In this document: in pieces, positions 8,837-18,264 of the stretch
Layout of the letters: every line of letters starts with the position of its first letter
Numbering within the stretch: the stretch's first letter is position 1
Origin: Microbacterium sp. TPD7012
GTDB taxonomy: Bacteria > Actinomycetota > Actinomycetes > Actinomycetales > Microbacteriaceae
NCBI RefSeq assembly: GCF_003075395.1
Contig: NZ_QDFV01000003.1
Location: 496,685 to 560,684, forward strand
Direction of reading: 5' to 3'
DNA: 64,000 nt
Made by a program: the position numbers and the translations under genes
The notes under the pieces: generated by a model
Told to the model about the DNA's origin: nothing
Seen by the model: the letters and a program-made list of their open reading frames with translations, nothing else
Databases searched by the model: none

Positions 8837-9845
8837 TCGCCCGGATGAGCCGGAACAGGTTCCCGACCTGACGCTGGTCCAGGTGCAGGATCAGTCGCGG
8901 CAGGTGCAGCACGTCGTCGTCGGCGACCTCGGCCCTCCGGGGCGCCGCTCGTTCGATCCGCCCGGACGAGAGCATCAGCGCGAACTGCTCGTTCAGCGAC
9001 TCGATCTCGGCATCCGTCGGCTCGTTCCGCAGACGCAGGACGAGCGAGTCGCCGATCCAGCGGAGCGAATCGTAGTTCCGCCAGAAGCCGGCGATCTCGG
9101 CGCGCGCCTTGTCCGCGGAGTCGGTGACGACGACCCGGTCGAAGTCGCCGGGTGAGATGACGCCCATCGGCTCGAGGGTGTCATCGATGTAGCGCTGCAG
9201 GCCCTGCCAGAACGTGCCGCCGGGCTGATCGAGGAGCACGATGGGCGTCGGCTCCGCCTTGCCGGTCTGCTGGAGCGTGAGGAGCTCGAACATCTCGTCG
9301 AGCGTCCCGAAACCTCCGGGCAGGCAGATGAACCCGGAGGATTCCTTGACCAGCATCAGCTTGCGCGTGAAGAAGTACTTCATCGCGACGACCTGACCCT
9401 GACCCGTGACGAGGCTGTTCGCCTTCTCCTCGAAGGGAAGCCGGATCGAGACGCCGAGCGAGAGTTCGGGGCCCGCCCCCTCCGCCGCGGCCTGCATGAT
9501 CCCTGGACCCGCTCCGGTCACGACCATCCAGCCGTCGGTCGCGAGGGCCGCTGCGATGTCGCGAGCCTGCAGGTAGAGCGGGTCGTCCTGTCGCGTGCGC
9601 GCGGATCCGAAGACCGTGACCTTCGGCACGCCGTGGAACGGCGCGAACAGCCGGAACGCATCGCGCATCTCGGCGAGGGCTGCGGAGGCGATCTTCAGGT
9701 CCAGTCGGCCCGCATCGTCCTCACCGAGACCGATCGCCGTGCGGATCATCCGCGTCACGAGCCTGCGTTCGTCATGAACTCCCGCGTCGTCGAGGAGCGC
9801 GTCGATCTCAGCGGTCAGGGTCTCCGCCAGCGGTTCGTCCGTCAT
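8805..9845 (-). CDS. LOG family Rossmann-fold protein (TIGR00730-type)
   Basis: The 346-residue protein has a central LOG/lysine-decarboxylase-like nucleotide-binding domain: VTVFGSAR, GAGPGIMQAAAEGA, and the family motif LPGGFGTLDEMFE around residue 190. Many LOG members cleave the ribose-base bond of nucleoside monophosphates, including cytokinin ribotides. About 90 residues precede the core and about 100 follow it, making it longer than a minimal LOG (about 190), so substrate use may differ. The ATG at 9845 is preferred over a GTG-like extension to 9932 that has no coding character. Specific activity is not known. Confidence 0.82.
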   Translation of the reverse strand: MTDEPLAETLTAEIDALLDDAGVHDERRLVTRMIRTAIGLGEDDAGRLDLKIASAALAEMRDAFRLFAPFHGVPKVTVFGSARTRQDDPLYLQARDIAAALATDGWMVVTGAGPGIMQAAAEGAGPELSLGVSIRLPFEEKANSLVTGQGQVVAMKYFFTRKLMLVKESSGFICLPGGFGTLDEMFELLTLQQTGKAEPTPIVLLDQPGGTFWQGLQRYIDDTLEPMGVISPGDFDRVVVTDSADKARAEIAGFWRNYDSLRWIGDSLVLRLRNEPTDAEIESLNEQFALMLSSGRIERAAPRRAEVADDDVLHLPRLILHLDQRQVGNLFRLIRAINDLPSARAQ

Positions 9846-9932
9846 GATCCCAGCGTCGCATGTGGGAAGGAGCTGATGCATCCCGCAACGCCGCGCTCCG
9901 CGGGAGAGCGGGCGCGGCGTTCGGGCAGACAC

Positions 9933-11687
9933 TCAGCGGGTCAGGCGTTCCACGACGTCGCCGACGGAGATCGCGTCGCGCTCCCCTGTGCTCCGGTCCC
10001 AGAGCTCGACCTGACCATCGGCGGCGCCGCGGCCGACGATGACGATCTTGGGCACGCCGACGAGTTCCGCGTCGCCGAACTTCACGCCGGGCGAGACCTT
10101 GGGTCGATCGTCGTACAGCACGTCGAGTCCGGCGCCTTCCAGCTGCGCCGAGAGCTCTTCAGCGACGTCGAAGGCGACCTGGTCGCGACCCGCGGCCACG
10201 ACCTGCACGTCGAACGGCGCGACGGATGCCGGCCAGATCAGGCCCTTGTCGTCGTTGTTGAGCTCGGCGATGATCGCGAGGATGCGGGTCACGCCGATGC
10301 CGTAGGAACCCATCGTGACGGTGACGAGCTTGCCGTTCTCGTTGAGGACCTTGAGCCCCAGCGCCTCGGCGTACTTGCGACCGAGCTGGAAGACGTGTCC
10401 GATCTCCATGCCGCGAGCGAGCTCGACGGGACCGGAGCCGTCGGGAGCGGGGTCTCCGGCACGGACGTTCGCGATCTCGACGATGCCGTCTGCGAAGAAG
10501 TCCCGCCCGGCGACGACCGAGTGCGCGTGCTTCTGGTCGATGTTCGCGCCGGTGATCCAGCTGGTGCCCTCGCTGACGCGCGGGTCGACCAGATAGCGGA
10601 TGCCGGTGGCCGACTCCTCGCCGAGCACCGCACCGGTCGGCGACCAGGGGCCGATGTAGCCCTTCACGAGCAGCGGGTTGTTCTCGAAGTCGTCGGCCGT
10701 GGCCGTCGCCACCTCGGCGGGGGCGAAGGCCACTTCGGCGCGCTTCTCGTCGACCTCGCGGTCGCCGGGGATGCCGACGATGACGAGTTCGCGGGTGCCG
10801 TCGAGGTGCGTCAGCGAGAGGACGACGTTCTTGAGCGTGTCCGCAGCGGTGTACTCGCCGTCCAGGTGTGCATTGGTGTGCGCGACGAGCGTCTCGATGG
10901 TCGGGGTGTCCGGCGAGTCGAAGATGACCGGCGCCGCATCGGCGTCGAACGCGATCGCCTCGGGGACAGCCGTCGTGAAGGCCTCGACGTTCGCCGCGTA
11001 ACCGCCGGCGCTGCGGACGAAGGTGTCCTCACCGACGGGCGTGGGGTGCAGGAACTCCTCGCTGCGCGAGCCGCCCATCGCGCCGGCATCCGCCTGCACG
11101 ATGACGTACTCGAGCCCGAGACGCTGGAAGATGCGCTCATACGCGTCGCGCTGCGACTGGTAGCTGGCGTCGAGGCCCTCATCCGAGGCGTCGAAGGAGT
11201 AGGCGTCCTTCATCGTGAACTCGCGACCGCGGAGCAGACCTGCGCGCGGGCGCGCCTCGTCGCGGTACTTGTCCTGGATCTGGTAGATCGTCAGCGGGAG
11301 ATCTTTGTACGACGAGTACAGGTCCTTCACGAGCAGCGTGAAGGCCTCCTCGTGCGTGGGCGCGAGGAGGTAGTCGCCGCCCTTGCGGTCCTGGAGCCGG
11401 AACAGCAGATCGCCGTACTCCTCCCAGCGCCCGGTCGCCTCGTACGCCTCACGCGGCATGAGCGCCGGGAAGTGCACCTCCTGCGCGCCGGCCTCGGCCA
11501 TCTCCTCACGGACGACGGCCTCGATCTTCGCCTTGACGCGCAGACCCAGTGGCAGCCACGCGAAGATGCCGGCAGCCTGCGGGCGGATGTATCCCGCCCG
11601 GATCAGCAGCTTGTGGCTGGCGACCTCTGCACCGGCAGGGTCTTCGCGGAGCGTACGGAGGAAGAATTTCGAGAGACGAGTGACCAC
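9933..11687 (-). CDS. proS: Prolyl-tRNA synthetase (bacterial type with editing domain)
   Basis: The 584-residue class II synthetase charges tRNA-Pro. Motif 1 is near residues 50-80, motif 2 is [12 protein letters not shown] and [20 protein letters not shown], and motif 3 ([16 protein letters not shown]) is near residue 455. The insert between motifs 2 and 3 (about 220-400) is the INS editing domain that clears Ala-tRNA-Pro. The anticodon-binding domain is C-terminal. The start is the GTG at 11687: a -10 box TAGACT (11699-11694) lies 6 nt before it, implying a leaderless message. Gene order proS...nusA is the ancestral one, here interrupted. Confidence 0.97.
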   Translation of the reverse strand: MVTRLSKFFLRTLREDPAGAEVASHKLLIRAGYIRPQAAGIFAWLPLGLRVKAKIEAVVREEMAEAGAQEVHFPALMPREAYEATGRWEEYGDLLFRLQDRKGGDYLLAPTHEEAFTLLVKDLYSSYKDLPLTIYQIQDKYRDEARPRAGLLRGREFTMKDAYSFDASDEGLDASYQSQRDAYERIFQRLGLEYVIVQADAGAMGGSRSEEFLHPTPVGEDTFVRSAGGYAANVEAFTTAVPEAIAFDADAAPVIFDSPDTPTIETLVAHTNAHLDGEYTAADTLKNVVLSLTHLDGTRELVIVGIPGDREVDEKRAEVAFAPAEVATATADDFENNPLLVKGYIGPWSPTGAVLGEESATGIRYLVDPRVSEGTSWITGANIDQKHAHSVVAGRDFFADGIVEIANVRAGDPAPDGSGPVELARGMEIGHVFQLGRKYAEALGLKVLNENGKLVTVTMGSYGIGVTRILAIIAELNNDDKGLIWPASVAPFDVQVVAAGRDQVAFDVAEELSAQLEGAGLDVLYDDRPKVSPGVKFGDAELVGVPKIVIVGRGAADGQVELWDRSTGERDAISVGDVVERLTR

Positions 11688-11693
11688 GGCTCA

Positions 11694-11699
11694 AGTCTA
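11694..11699 (-). promoter_or_regulatory. -10 box TAGACT of proS, leaderless type
   Basis: TAGACT on the minus strand is separated by 6 nt from the GTG start of proS, so transcription would begin at or next to the start codon. No Shine-Dalgarno is present. Confidence 0.55.
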
Positions 11700-11731
11700 G
11701 TGAGCCGTGGACACCCGTCTCTGCGACGACG

Positions 11732-12502
11732 TCAGTTGAGCGCGGGCAGTCCGGACGGGACGACTCCCCCGCCGTACAGGCTGACGGCGAGCTCCTGCAG
11801 CGCGGTGAGTGCCACGCGCTGCGGGAGCGGCCCGTAGGAGATGCGTGCGACGCCGAGCTTCTCGTAGTCCGAGGCGGCGAGAGCGCCGGGGACGCCGATC
11901 ACGCTGACCTTGCGTTCGCCGATGCCCTCGACGAGCTGACGGGTGACGTTCGCGTCGAGAAGGCCCGGCACGAAGACCGCGGTCGCACCCGCGTCGAGGT
12001 AGGCGCGGCCCCGCTGGATCGCGTCGGCGATGCTCTCCTGGACCGGGCGGTGACCCGCGCGGACGAAGGCGTCGGTGCGCGCGTTGAGGGCGAACGGGAC
12101 GCCCTCGGCTTCAGCGGCCTTCACGATCGCCTCGACGGCGGCGACCGACTCGTCGAACGGCTTGAGCCGGTCTTCGACGTTCGCGCCGACGATGCCGACA
12201 CCGATCGCGAGGCGGGTGGTCTCCCCCGCGTCTCCGTAGCCGTCGTCGAGATCGGCGGTGACAGGCACTTGGACGGATGCCGCGATGCGCCCGACCATGT
12301 CGATCATCAGGTCGCGCGGCGTCGCACCGTCGTCGTACCCGAACGAGGCGGCGATGCCGTGTCCGGCGGTGGCGATCGCCTTCGTCTCAGGAAGGGCGGC
12401 GACGGCACGGGCGCCGACGACATCCCACACGTTCACGACGCGGAGGATCTCCGGAGCGTCATAGAGTCCGACAAGGGTCTGGGCCTTGGCTGCAGTGGTC
12501 AT
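11732..12502 (-). CDS. Isocitrate lyase/PEP mutase superfamily protein
   Basis: The 256-residue TIM-barrel protein belongs to the ICL/PEPM superfamily that makes or breaks C-C or C-P bonds next to a carboxylate. The metal-site signatures are visible: VTADLDDGYGDA (about 80-91), GANVEDRL (about 105) and ALNARTDAFVRAGH (about 140). It lacks the KKCGH loop of true isocitrate lyase, so it is more like the oxaloacetate decarboxylase/carboxyvinyl-carboxyphosphonate group; the substrate is unassigned. A -10 box TAGCGT (12514-12509) 6 nt before the ATG indicates a leaderless transcript. It is monocistronic here. Confidence 0.8.
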   Translation of the reverse strand: MTTAAKAQTLVGLYDAPEILRVVNVWDVVGARAVAALPETKAIATAGHGIAASFGYDDGATPRDLMIDMVGRIAASVQVPVTADLDDGYGDAGETTRLAIGVGIVGANVEDRLKPFDESVAAVEAIVKAAEAEGVPFALNARTDAFVRAGHRPVQESIADAIQRGRAYLDAGATAVFVPGLLDANVTRQLVEGIGERKVSVIGVPGALAASDYEKLGVARISYGPLPQRVALTALQELAVSLYGGGVVPSGLPALN

Positions 12503-12508
12503 GACTCC

Positions 12509-12514
12509 ACGCTA
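12509..12514 (-). promoter_or_regulatory. -10 box TAGCGT of the PEP mutase-like gene, leaderless type
   Basis: The box is 6 nt upstream of the ATG at 12502 on the minus strand, with no Shine-Dalgarno between. Confidence 0.5.
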
Positions 12515-12665
12515 ACGCGGGTGGTCGACATCGGGGGCGGTGCGGGTGGAACAATCGCGAGGCTCCTCGGAGCTGTTCCGTTGTGTTGGGACAGGATGCT
12601 GGTGTGTCGGTTTGTGGGCGTGATCTGGGGGTTTCAATGTCGGTGGCCCCTGGTTCACTAGGGGT

Positions 12666-14147
12666 ATGACAGCACTGGCGGACGCGACGGTCGAGCAGGT
12701 GAACGCGCTGGGTGCGGTCACCGAGATGCTCGTCGAGGTCGAGCGCACGATCAGCAGCATGCAGGCCGTCCGGGACGGTTTCCTCGCGGTCGGGTCCCGG
12801 TTGGCGGTCGACGTCGCGGGCCAGGCGGGGTCTCGGGAGGAGGCGGATCTGGTGTTGCGGTCGGTCGCGGCGGAGTTCGCGGCCGCGCTGCGGGTGTCGG
12901 ACCGGACGGTGCAGCGGCGGATGACGGACGCGTCGTTCCTGGTGGAGCGTTTCCCGTCGGTGTGGCGGGCACTGGGGTCGGGGCGGATCAGTGCCGGGCA
13001 TGCGCGGGTGATCTGCGACGCCGGCGAGCACCTGGACGATCCCGCGGACCGGGAGGCGTATTCGGCGGAGATGATCGGGTTCGCGGAGACGGAGTCCGCG
13101 AACCGGGTCGCGCGGTGGGCGCGGCGGGTCGCGGAACGGTACCAGGCGCGTCCGGTCAGTGACCGGCACAAGGATGCGCGGAAGAAGCGGGGCGTGTGGG
13201 TGAAAGACCTCGCTGACGGGATGGCGGAACTCGGCATGTGCGGGCCCGCCGCGTTGGTGCATGGAGCATTCGAACGGATCACCGCCATGGGAAAGACCGT
13301 GCAGGAACAGACGGTGCCGGAACAGACGGTGCCGGAACAGACGGTGCCGGAACAGACGGTTCAGGAACAGACGGTTCAGGAACAGACGGTGCAGGAACAG
13401 ACGGGCCCGACCCGGGCGGATGCCGGAACGCACGCGACCGCGAGTGCGCCCGCAGGCGAGTCGCCGGAGACCGCGTTCGGCCCGGCCGCGGATGCGACGC
13501 GGACCGCGGGACGACCGACCGGTGACACGGTCGCCAAAGACCCGCGCACTCTGGGACAGATCCGCGCGGACATCGCCCTCGACCTGCTCCTCACCGGAGC
13601 CCCGGCAGGGCACGACACCCCCGGCGGCCTCCTCGGAGCGATCACGGCAAGCGTGTCGGTCACGGTCCCGGTCACGACTCTGATGGGGCACGGCACGACC
13701 CCCGCGGAACTGAACGGGTGCACCCCGATCGACCCCGACACCGCGAGACACCTCGCGGGGGCGGCATCCGGGTGGGATCGCATCCTCACCGACCCCATCA
13801 CCGGCGCGCTCCTCACTGTCGACCGCTACCGACCCAGTGCGGAGCTGAGACGACACCTCCGGGCCCGGGACCAGCGTTGCCGATTCCCCACCTGCGGGTA
13901 CGCCGCCACCCACAGCGATATCGACCACCACCACGACGCCGCCCACGGCGGTGCGACCACGGTGGAGAACCTCGGCCACCTCTGCCGACGACACCACGTC
14001 CTCAAGCACCACTCGCCATGGCACGTCGAACCCCTCGGCGACGGCACCTACGCCTGGACCAGCCCCACCGGCCGCACCTACATCGACAAGCCGCCGCCCC
14101 CGCACACCATCACCTTCACCGAAGACGACACCCCACCACCCTTCTGA
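12666..14147 (+). CDS. HNH endonuclease with DUF222 domain (13E12 repeat family)
   Basis: The 493-residue protein has a DUF222 region (about 15-190) and a C-terminal HNH nuclease domain: RCRFPTCGYAATHSDIDHHH, then NLGHLCRRHHVLKHH (about 400-450), with Cys and His metal ligands. The family is widely multiplied in actinobacteria; a role in DNA cleavage or mobile introns is suspected but unproven. Residues about 212-246 are seven tandem five-residue units (VQEQT or VPEQT) coded by 15-bp DNA repeats, a likely slippage hot spot. It is flanked by a PEP mutase-like gene on the other strand and an RNB nuclease downstream. Confidence 0.88.
   Translation: MTALADATVEQVNALGAVTEMLVEVERTISSMQAVRDGFLAVGSRLAVDVAGQAGSREEADLVLRSVAAEFAAALRVSDRTVQRRMTDASFLVERFPSVWRALGSGRISAGHARVICDAGEHLDDPADREAYSAEMIGFAETESANRVARWARRVAERYQARPVSDRHKDARKKRGVWVKDLADGMAELGMCGPAALVHGAFERITAMGKTVQEQTVPEQTVPEQTVPEQTVQEQTVQEQTVQEQTGPTRADAGTHATASAPAGESPETAFGPAADATRTAGRPTGDTVAKDPRTLGQIRADIALDLLLTGAPAGHDTPGGLLGAITASVSVTVPVTTLMGHGTTPAELNGCTPIDPDTARHLAGAASGWDRILTDPITGALLTVDRYRPSAELRRHLRARDQRCRFPTCGYAATHSDIDHHHDAAHGGATTVENLGHLCRRHHVLKHHSPWHVEPLGDGTYAWTSPTGRTYIDKPPPPHTITFTEDDTPPPF
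13299..13403 (+). repeat. Seven tandem 15-bp in-frame repeats inside the HNH gene
   Basis: The unit is GTGCAGGAACAGACG, with variants GTGCCG (units 2-4) and GTTCAG (units 5-6). The copies are otherwise identical in GGAACAGACG. They code for VQEQT, VPEQT x3 and VQEQT x3. The unit length is a multiple of three, so changes in copy number keep the frame. Confidence 0.95.
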
Positions 14148-14222
14148 TACCCCGCGCCCTTCCGACGCCCCAGCCTTCCGACACCCTGTGCTCTTCCGAC
14201 GCCGCTCTGCAGCGGCTCGACC

Positions 14223-14228
14223 TAGTGT
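14223..14228 (+). promoter_or_regulatory. -10 box TAGTGT of the RNB gene, leaderless type
   Basis: TAGTGT is followed after 6 nt (GGAGAC) by the ATG at 14235. The GGAG could alternatively act as a very close ribosome site, but the spacing fits a leaderless message. Confidence 0.5.
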
Positions 14229-14234
14229 GGAGAC

Positions 14235-15650
14235 ATGCCTCAGCGCCGATCTCACGTCGCCCCGTCCGCCGCGCAGACCGAGCTCGCCTCGGCACTGGCC
14301 GCGTTGCGGGAATCCGTCGACGCCCCGATCGAGTTCCCGGCCGACGTCCTCGCCGAAGCCGCAGCTGCCGATCCGACGGATCCCGAACTCGACCTGCGGG
14401 AGGTTCCGTTCGTGACCCTCGACCCGGCGGGATCCCGCGATCTCGACCAGGCGTTCCACCTGGAGCGCGACGGCGCCGGGTACACCGTCCGCTACGCGAT
14501 CGCCGATGTCCCCGGTTTCGTGACACCTCGGGGTGCGGTCGATGTCGAGGCACGCCGCCGCGGGCAGACCCTGTATGCAGCGGACGGACGAATCCCTCTG
14601 CATCCGCCGGTTCTCAGCGAAGACCGCGCCTCTCTCCTCGCCGACGTCGACCGGCCCGCCCTGGTGTGGACGTTCTCGCTCGACAGCGACGGCGCCGTCA
14701 CCACGTTCCGACTCGAGCGGGCGCTCATCCGCTCCCGCGCACAGCTCGACTACGTGACGACGCAGGCCTCCCTCGACCGCGGGGAGGAAGGACCCGCGAC
14801 TCTGCTTCCCGAGATCGGCGCACTGCGCATCGAGCAGGAACGCGTCCGCGGCGGCGCGAGTCTCAATCTCCCCGACGAGGAGGTCGTGCGCGCTGCCGAC
14901 GGCACCTATGGCATCGAGCGTGCCAGCCCGCTGCCCGTCGAGGAGTGGAACGCACAGCTCTCACTGATGACCGGGATGGCCGCCGCATCGCTCATGATCG
15001 ACGCCGGCGTCGGCATCCTGCGCACGATGCCTCGACCCGATGACGACGCCTTCGAGACCTTCCGACACCAGACCGAGGCCCTCGGCCGCCCGTGGACCAC
15101 CGGCGACTACGGCGAATACCTGCGAGCCCTCGACCGGACCGACCCTCTGACGCTTCCGGTGCTGCAGGCCGCCGCATCGCTCTTCCGCGGCGCCGGCTAC
15201 GTCACGTTCGACGGAGCGGCCCCGAAGGACGCGATCCAGGCCGCGATCGCCGCGCCCTATGCGCACGCGACCGCTCCGCTGCGGCGCCTCGTCGACCGCT
15301 GGGTGCTCGCGATCTGCCTCGCGGTCTCGACCGGCCAGGAGATCCCGTCGTGGGCGCGCGAGTCGCTCGACGACCTGCCCGGATTGATGCAGGAGTCCGG
15401 ACGACGCGCATCCCAGCTGAACGCGGCGACCATCAACAACGTCGAAGCAGCTCTCCTCACCCCACTGGTCGGCACCGAGATCGACGCGACCGTCATCGAG
15501 CTCCGCGGCGAACGGGCATCCATCCAGATCGCGGAGCCCGCCGTGACAGCATCCGCTCCGGTCCCCGCCGGTGCGCAACCGGGCGACGTGGTCCGGCTGC
15601 GGGTCGTCCGGGTCGACATCCCGCGCGGCGAGATCGAGTTCGCGATCTGA
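14235..15650 (+). CDS. RNB-domain ribonuclease (RNase II/R family)
   Basis: The 471-residue protein is a 3'-5' exoribonuclease of the RNase II/R superfamily. The catalytic RNB domain carries TLDPAGSRDLDQAFHL near residue 60, with the acidic metal ligands, and YAIADVPGFV about 25 residues on; APYAHATAPLRRLVDR (about 340) is the conserved RNB end. It is shorter than E. coli RNase II (644) or R (813): the cold-shock domains are missing in front and only a small OB-like tail follows. This short form is common in actinobacteria. Substrate preference cannot be told. Confidence 0.87.
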   Translation: MPQRRSHVAPSAAQTELASALAALRESVDAPIEFPADVLAEAAAADPTDPELDLREVPFVTLDPAGSRDLDQAFHLERDGAGYTVRYAIADVPGFVTPRGAVDVEARRRGQTLYAADGRIPLHPPVLSEDRASLLADVDRPALVWTFSLDSDGAVTTFRLERALIRSRAQLDYVTTQASLDRGEEGPATLLPEIGALRIEQERVRGGASLNLPDEEVVRAADGTYGIERASPLPVEEWNAQLSLMTGMAAASLMIDAGVGILRTMPRPDDDAFETFRHQTEALGRPWTTGDYGEYLRALDRTDPLTLPVLQAAASLFRGAGYVTFDGAAPKDAIQAAIAAPYAHATAPLRRLVDRWVLAICLAVSTGQEIPSWARESLDDLPGLMQESGRRASQLNAATINNVEAALLTPLVGTEIDATVIELRGERASIQIAEPAVTASAPVPAGAQPGDVVRLRVVRVDIPRGEIEFAI

Positions 15651-15695
15651 CCCCGGGCCTCCGGCCTCGCCGACGGCGGGAGCGACGAGCGCCGC

Positions 15696-16559
15696 TCAGC
15701 CCGCCGGCACCGCGGTCGTCGTCATCACCAGCAGCTGCGGGTCGGTCAGATCCAGCGTCACCGTGATCGAGGCGAACTCCGACAGCGACGCGACGTGCGT
15801 CCCGCCGCACAGGATCACGGCTTCACCCTCGGGCAGCTCGCAGTGCCAGCGCCGGCGATCGACGATGGTCGGCCCCTCGACCTCGATGCGGCTGGAGGCT
15901 CCCGACGCCACCCAGTCGGCGAGCTGGGCGTTGATGCGCGCCGCACGGGCGTCGAGCGTGGCTGCGAAGGTCTCCGTGTCGAACCCGGCACGACGCAGAC
16001 TCTTCCCGAGCCGGTACTCGTCCACCGCACCGTCCTCGTGGATGCGACTGGTCTGGTTCGCCCGACCCTCGAAGTCGGGGTTGCCGAGCGCGTCGGCGCC
16101 GGGGTCCTTGCGCCACAGGTCGGCGACGGCGAGGTCCAGCGCGAGCGAGGCGAGATGGCACGCGGTGTGCCCACGGCTCAGTCCCGCACGGCGAGAGGCA
16201 TCCACCGACAGCGTGACCGGTGTACCGGGGACAAGCCCCTCGGGCGCATCCCCGGCGAGGCGATGCCCCACCAGCCATGTCCAGCCCTCGGCGCCGCGCT
16301 TGACGGGGATGGCGCTGCCGACGGCGAACTCGCCGGCATCGCTCGACGCCGCCATGACGGCCTCGACGACGGCCGCACGCTCGTCCCCCGCGGTCATCTC
16401 TCCGGAATCGCCGGGCTGATCGGGCCAGGTGTGGTCCACGGGATGGAACGGCGACACGTCGACGACGACCACGACTCCGTCGGGAGCGGCCTCGACCCGC
16501 GTGACCACTCCGTCTCCGATCACAGATCCATCGGCGAAGGACACGATCGTTGACGACAT
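15696..16559 (-). CDS. AlaX-like trans-editing/SAD-domain metal-dependent hydrolase
   Basis: The 287-residue protein resembles the second additional domain of alanyl- and threonyl-tRNA synthetases and the free AlaX proteins that deacylate mischarged tRNA-Ala. The zinc motifs are both visible: SRGHTACHLASLAL (HxxxH, about residue 130) and ILCGGTHVASLSE (CxxxH, about 250). A front beta domain (about 1-100) precedes them. The ATG at 16559 is chosen for AGGAG upstream; the longer frame to 16709 reads into the neighbouring gene's promoter. The substrate tRNA is inferred from the family only. Downstream RNB is convergent. Confidence 0.8.
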   Translation of the reverse strand: MSSTIVSFADGSVIGDGVVTRVEAAPDGVVVVVDVSPFHPVDHTWPDQPGDSGEMTAGDERAAVVEAVMAASSDAGEFAVGSAIPVKRGAEGWTWLVGHRLAGDAPEGLVPGTPVTLSVDASRRAGLSRGHTACHLASLALDLAVADLWRKDPGADALGNPDFEGRANQTSRIHEDGAVDEYRLGKSLRRAGFDTETFAATLDARAARINAQLADWVASGASSRIEVEGPTIVDRRRWHCELPEGEAVILCGGTHVASLSEFASITVTLDLTDPQLLVMTTTAVPAG

Positions 16560-16615
16560 GGGACTCCTGGGGTCGGTGCGAAGTGACGGGAAGGCGTCCG
16601 GGGACGCCGACATGA

Positions 16616-16948
16616 TCAGTGAGCCGGCGGAATGGTGAAGCTCGCGAGCTTGTCGCCCTCCACCACGAAGATGCCATCGGACTCGCCGTTGAACACGCGA
16701 CTCGACCATCCGAACCGGATGCGGGTCGTCTCCCCCTCGGTCGTGGCGCTCAACACGGTCATGCGCGCTCCGGCGCCGATCGCATCGCTTCCCGCCCAGC
16801 TTCGGACGCCGTCGGGGCCTGCCTTGACCGTTCCCCAGTCGCTCACGAAGCCGTCGGCGGTGAACGCCGACACGAAAGCCTCGGTGTCAGCCGCGTTGAT
16901 CGCATCGACCATCGCCTGCACGGGAGCGGGTACGGAGTTCTGCGACAT
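16616..16948 (-). CDS. Nuclear transport factor 2/SnoaL-like small protein
   Basis: The 110-residue protein has the cone-shaped NTF2/SnoaL pattern: VQAMVDAINAADTEAFVSAF, then GFVSDWGTVKAGPDGVRSW, then beta strands RIRFGWSSRVFNGESDGIFVV. Members are enzymes, carriers or stress proteins of many kinds, so no function is given. Two ATGs are in tandem (16951 and 16948). The second is preferred because AGGAG then stands 6 nt away. It follows ispG by 24 bp on the same strand and may be cotranscribed with it. Confidence 0.75.
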   Translation of the reverse strand: MSQNSVPAPVQAMVDAINAADTEAFVSAFTADGFVSDWGTVKAGPDGVRSWAGSDAIGAGARMTVLSATTEGETTRIRFGWSSRVFNGESDGIFVVEGDKLASFTIPPAH

Positions 16949-16971
16949 CATCGTCTCCTTCGGGTCTCGCG

Positions 16972-18123
16972 TCAGACCGTGACGACCTGGGCCGTGCCGA
17001 GCGGAGCCTCGGGGCCCATCTCGGCGGCGATCCGGTTCGCCTCCTCGATCAGCGTGGCGACGATGTCGGCCTCGGGGACGGTCTTGATGACTTCGCCCTT
17101 GACGAAGATCTGCCCCTTGCCGTTGCCGGAGGCGACACCGAGGTCGGCCTCGCGCGCCTCGCCGGGACCGTTCACGACGCAGCCCATCACGGCGACACGC
17201 AGCGGGACGGTCATGTCCTTGAGCCCCTCGGTCACGTCTTCCGCGAGGGTGTACACGTCGACCTGCGCGCGTCCGCACGACGGGCACGACACGATCTCGA
17301 GCTTGCGCTCGCGCAGGTTGAGGGACTGCAGGATCTGGTGACCGACCTTGACCTCTTCCGCGGGAGGTGCGGACAGCGAGACGCGGATGGTGTCGCCGAT
17401 GCCCTCGCCGAGCAGGATGCCGAACGCCGTCGCACTCTTGATCGTGCCCTGGAACGCCGGACCTGCCTCGGTGACGCCGAGGTGCAGCGGCCAGTCGCCC
17501 ATCTGCGCGAGCAGGCGGTAGGCCTGGACCATGATCACCGGGTCGTTGTGCTTCACCGAGATCTTGAAGTCGTGGAAATCGTGCTCCTCGAAGAGCGAGG
17601 CCTCCCAGCGCGCGCTCTCGGCGAGGGCCTCCGGAGTCGCCTTGCCGTACTTCTGCAGCAGACGCGGGTCGAGGGACCCTGCGTTGACGCCGATCCGCAG
17701 CGAGACACCCGCGTCCTTCGCCGCCTTCGCGATCGCGCCCACCTGGTCGTCGAACTTGCGAATGTTGCCCGGGTTCACACGCACGGCGGCGCAGCCGGCG
17801 TCGATCGCCTGGAAGACGTACTTCGGCTGGAAGTGGATGTCGGCGATCACCGGGATCTGGCTCTTCTTCGCGATGATGTGCAACACGTCGGCATCGTCCT
17901 GCGAGGGAACCGCGACACGCACGATCTCGCAGCCGGACGCCGTGAGCTCGGCGATCTGCTGCAGGGTCCCGTTGATGTCGGTCGTCTTCGTCGTCGTCAT
18001 GGACTGCACGCTGACGGGTGCGTCACCACCGACGAGCACCTTGCCCACCTTGATCTGGCGGGACTTGCGACGCGGGGCGAGGACGACGGGGACCTTCGGC
18101 ATCCCAAGATTCACTGCTGGCAC
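16972..18123 (-). CDS. ispG: 4-hydroxy-3-methylbut-2-en-1-yl diphosphate synthase (flavodoxin)
   Basis: The 383-residue IspG (GcpE) is the penultimate MEP-pathway enzyme, reducing MEcPP to HMBPP with a [4Fe-4S] cluster. The TIM barrel is N-terminal ([31 protein letters not shown]). The cluster ligands are in [11 protein letters not shown] (about 290) and [16 protein letters not shown] (about 325). The GTG at 18123 is chosen because TAGGCT (18135-18130) is 6 nt upstream, a leaderless arrangement, though the GTG at 18114 has a weak Shine-Dalgarno. With dxr at 25397 it marks the MEP pathway in this region. Confidence 0.97.
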   Translation of the reverse strand: MPAVNLGMPKVPVVLAPRRKSRQIKVGKVLVGGDAPVSVQSMTTTKTTDINGTLQQIAELTASGCEIVRVAVPSQDDADVLHIIAKKSQIPVIADIHFQPKYVFQAIDAGCAAVRVNPGNIRKFDDQVGAIAKAAKDAGVSLRIGVNAGSLDPRLLQKYGKATPEALAESARWEASLFEEHDFHDFKISVKHNDPVIMVQAYRLLAQMGDWPLHLGVTEAGPAFQGTIKSATAFGILLGEGIGDTIRVSLSAPPAEEVKVGHQILQSLNLRERKLEIVSCPSCGRAQVDVYTLAEDVTEGLKDMTVPLRVAVMGCVVNGPGEAREADLGVASGNGKGQIFVKGEVIKTVPEADIVATLIEEANRIAAEMGPEAPLGTAQVVTV

Positions 18124-18129
18124 CCCTCA

Positions 18130-18135
18130 AGCCTA
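18130..18135 (-). promoter_or_regulatory. -10 box TAGGCT of ispG, leaderless type
   Basis: TAGGCT on the minus strand is followed by 6 nt (TGAGGG) and the GTG start of ispG. Confidence 0.55.
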
Positions 18136-18212
18136 CGCCGCCAGGATGCACGAGGGCTGGATGTCGGCCGCATGGTCACGGTGTCATCCGCCCGGGGACG
18201 GCGCCTCCGGTG

Positions 18213-18221
18213 TGGTAGTTT
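18213..18221 (+). promoter_or_regulatory. Extended -10 promoter of the trp leader (TGGTAGTTT)
   Basis: TG at 18213-18214 and TAGTTT at 18216-18221 form an extended -10. The predicted transcription start, 7 nt downstream, coincides with the ATG of the leader peptide. No TTGACA-like -35 is seen at the usual distance. The leader peptide would therefore be read from a leaderless RNA. Confidence 0.5.
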
Positions 18222-18228
18222 TCACCCC

Positions 18229-18264
18229 ATGCTCGCGAACTTCACCTGGTGGCCCGCCTCCTAG
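18229..18264 (+). CDS. trpL: trp leader peptide, 11 residues with tandem Trp codons
   Basis: The open frame reads MLANFTWWPAS and stop. Two adjacent TGG codons (18247-18252) sit just before a GC-rich region that can pair in alternative ways ahead of a terminator hairpin. This is the classical sensor of charged tRNA-Trp: stalling at the Trp codons would free the antiterminator. It lies 88 bp upstream of the trpE-trpG fusion gene. It is too short for ordinary gene calling. Confidence 0.9.
   Translation: MLANFTWWPAS

Noticed and set aside
13299-13403. Tandem repeat as a CRISPR array
   Set aside because: The units are 15 bp with no spacers and are translated in frame within the HNH gene.
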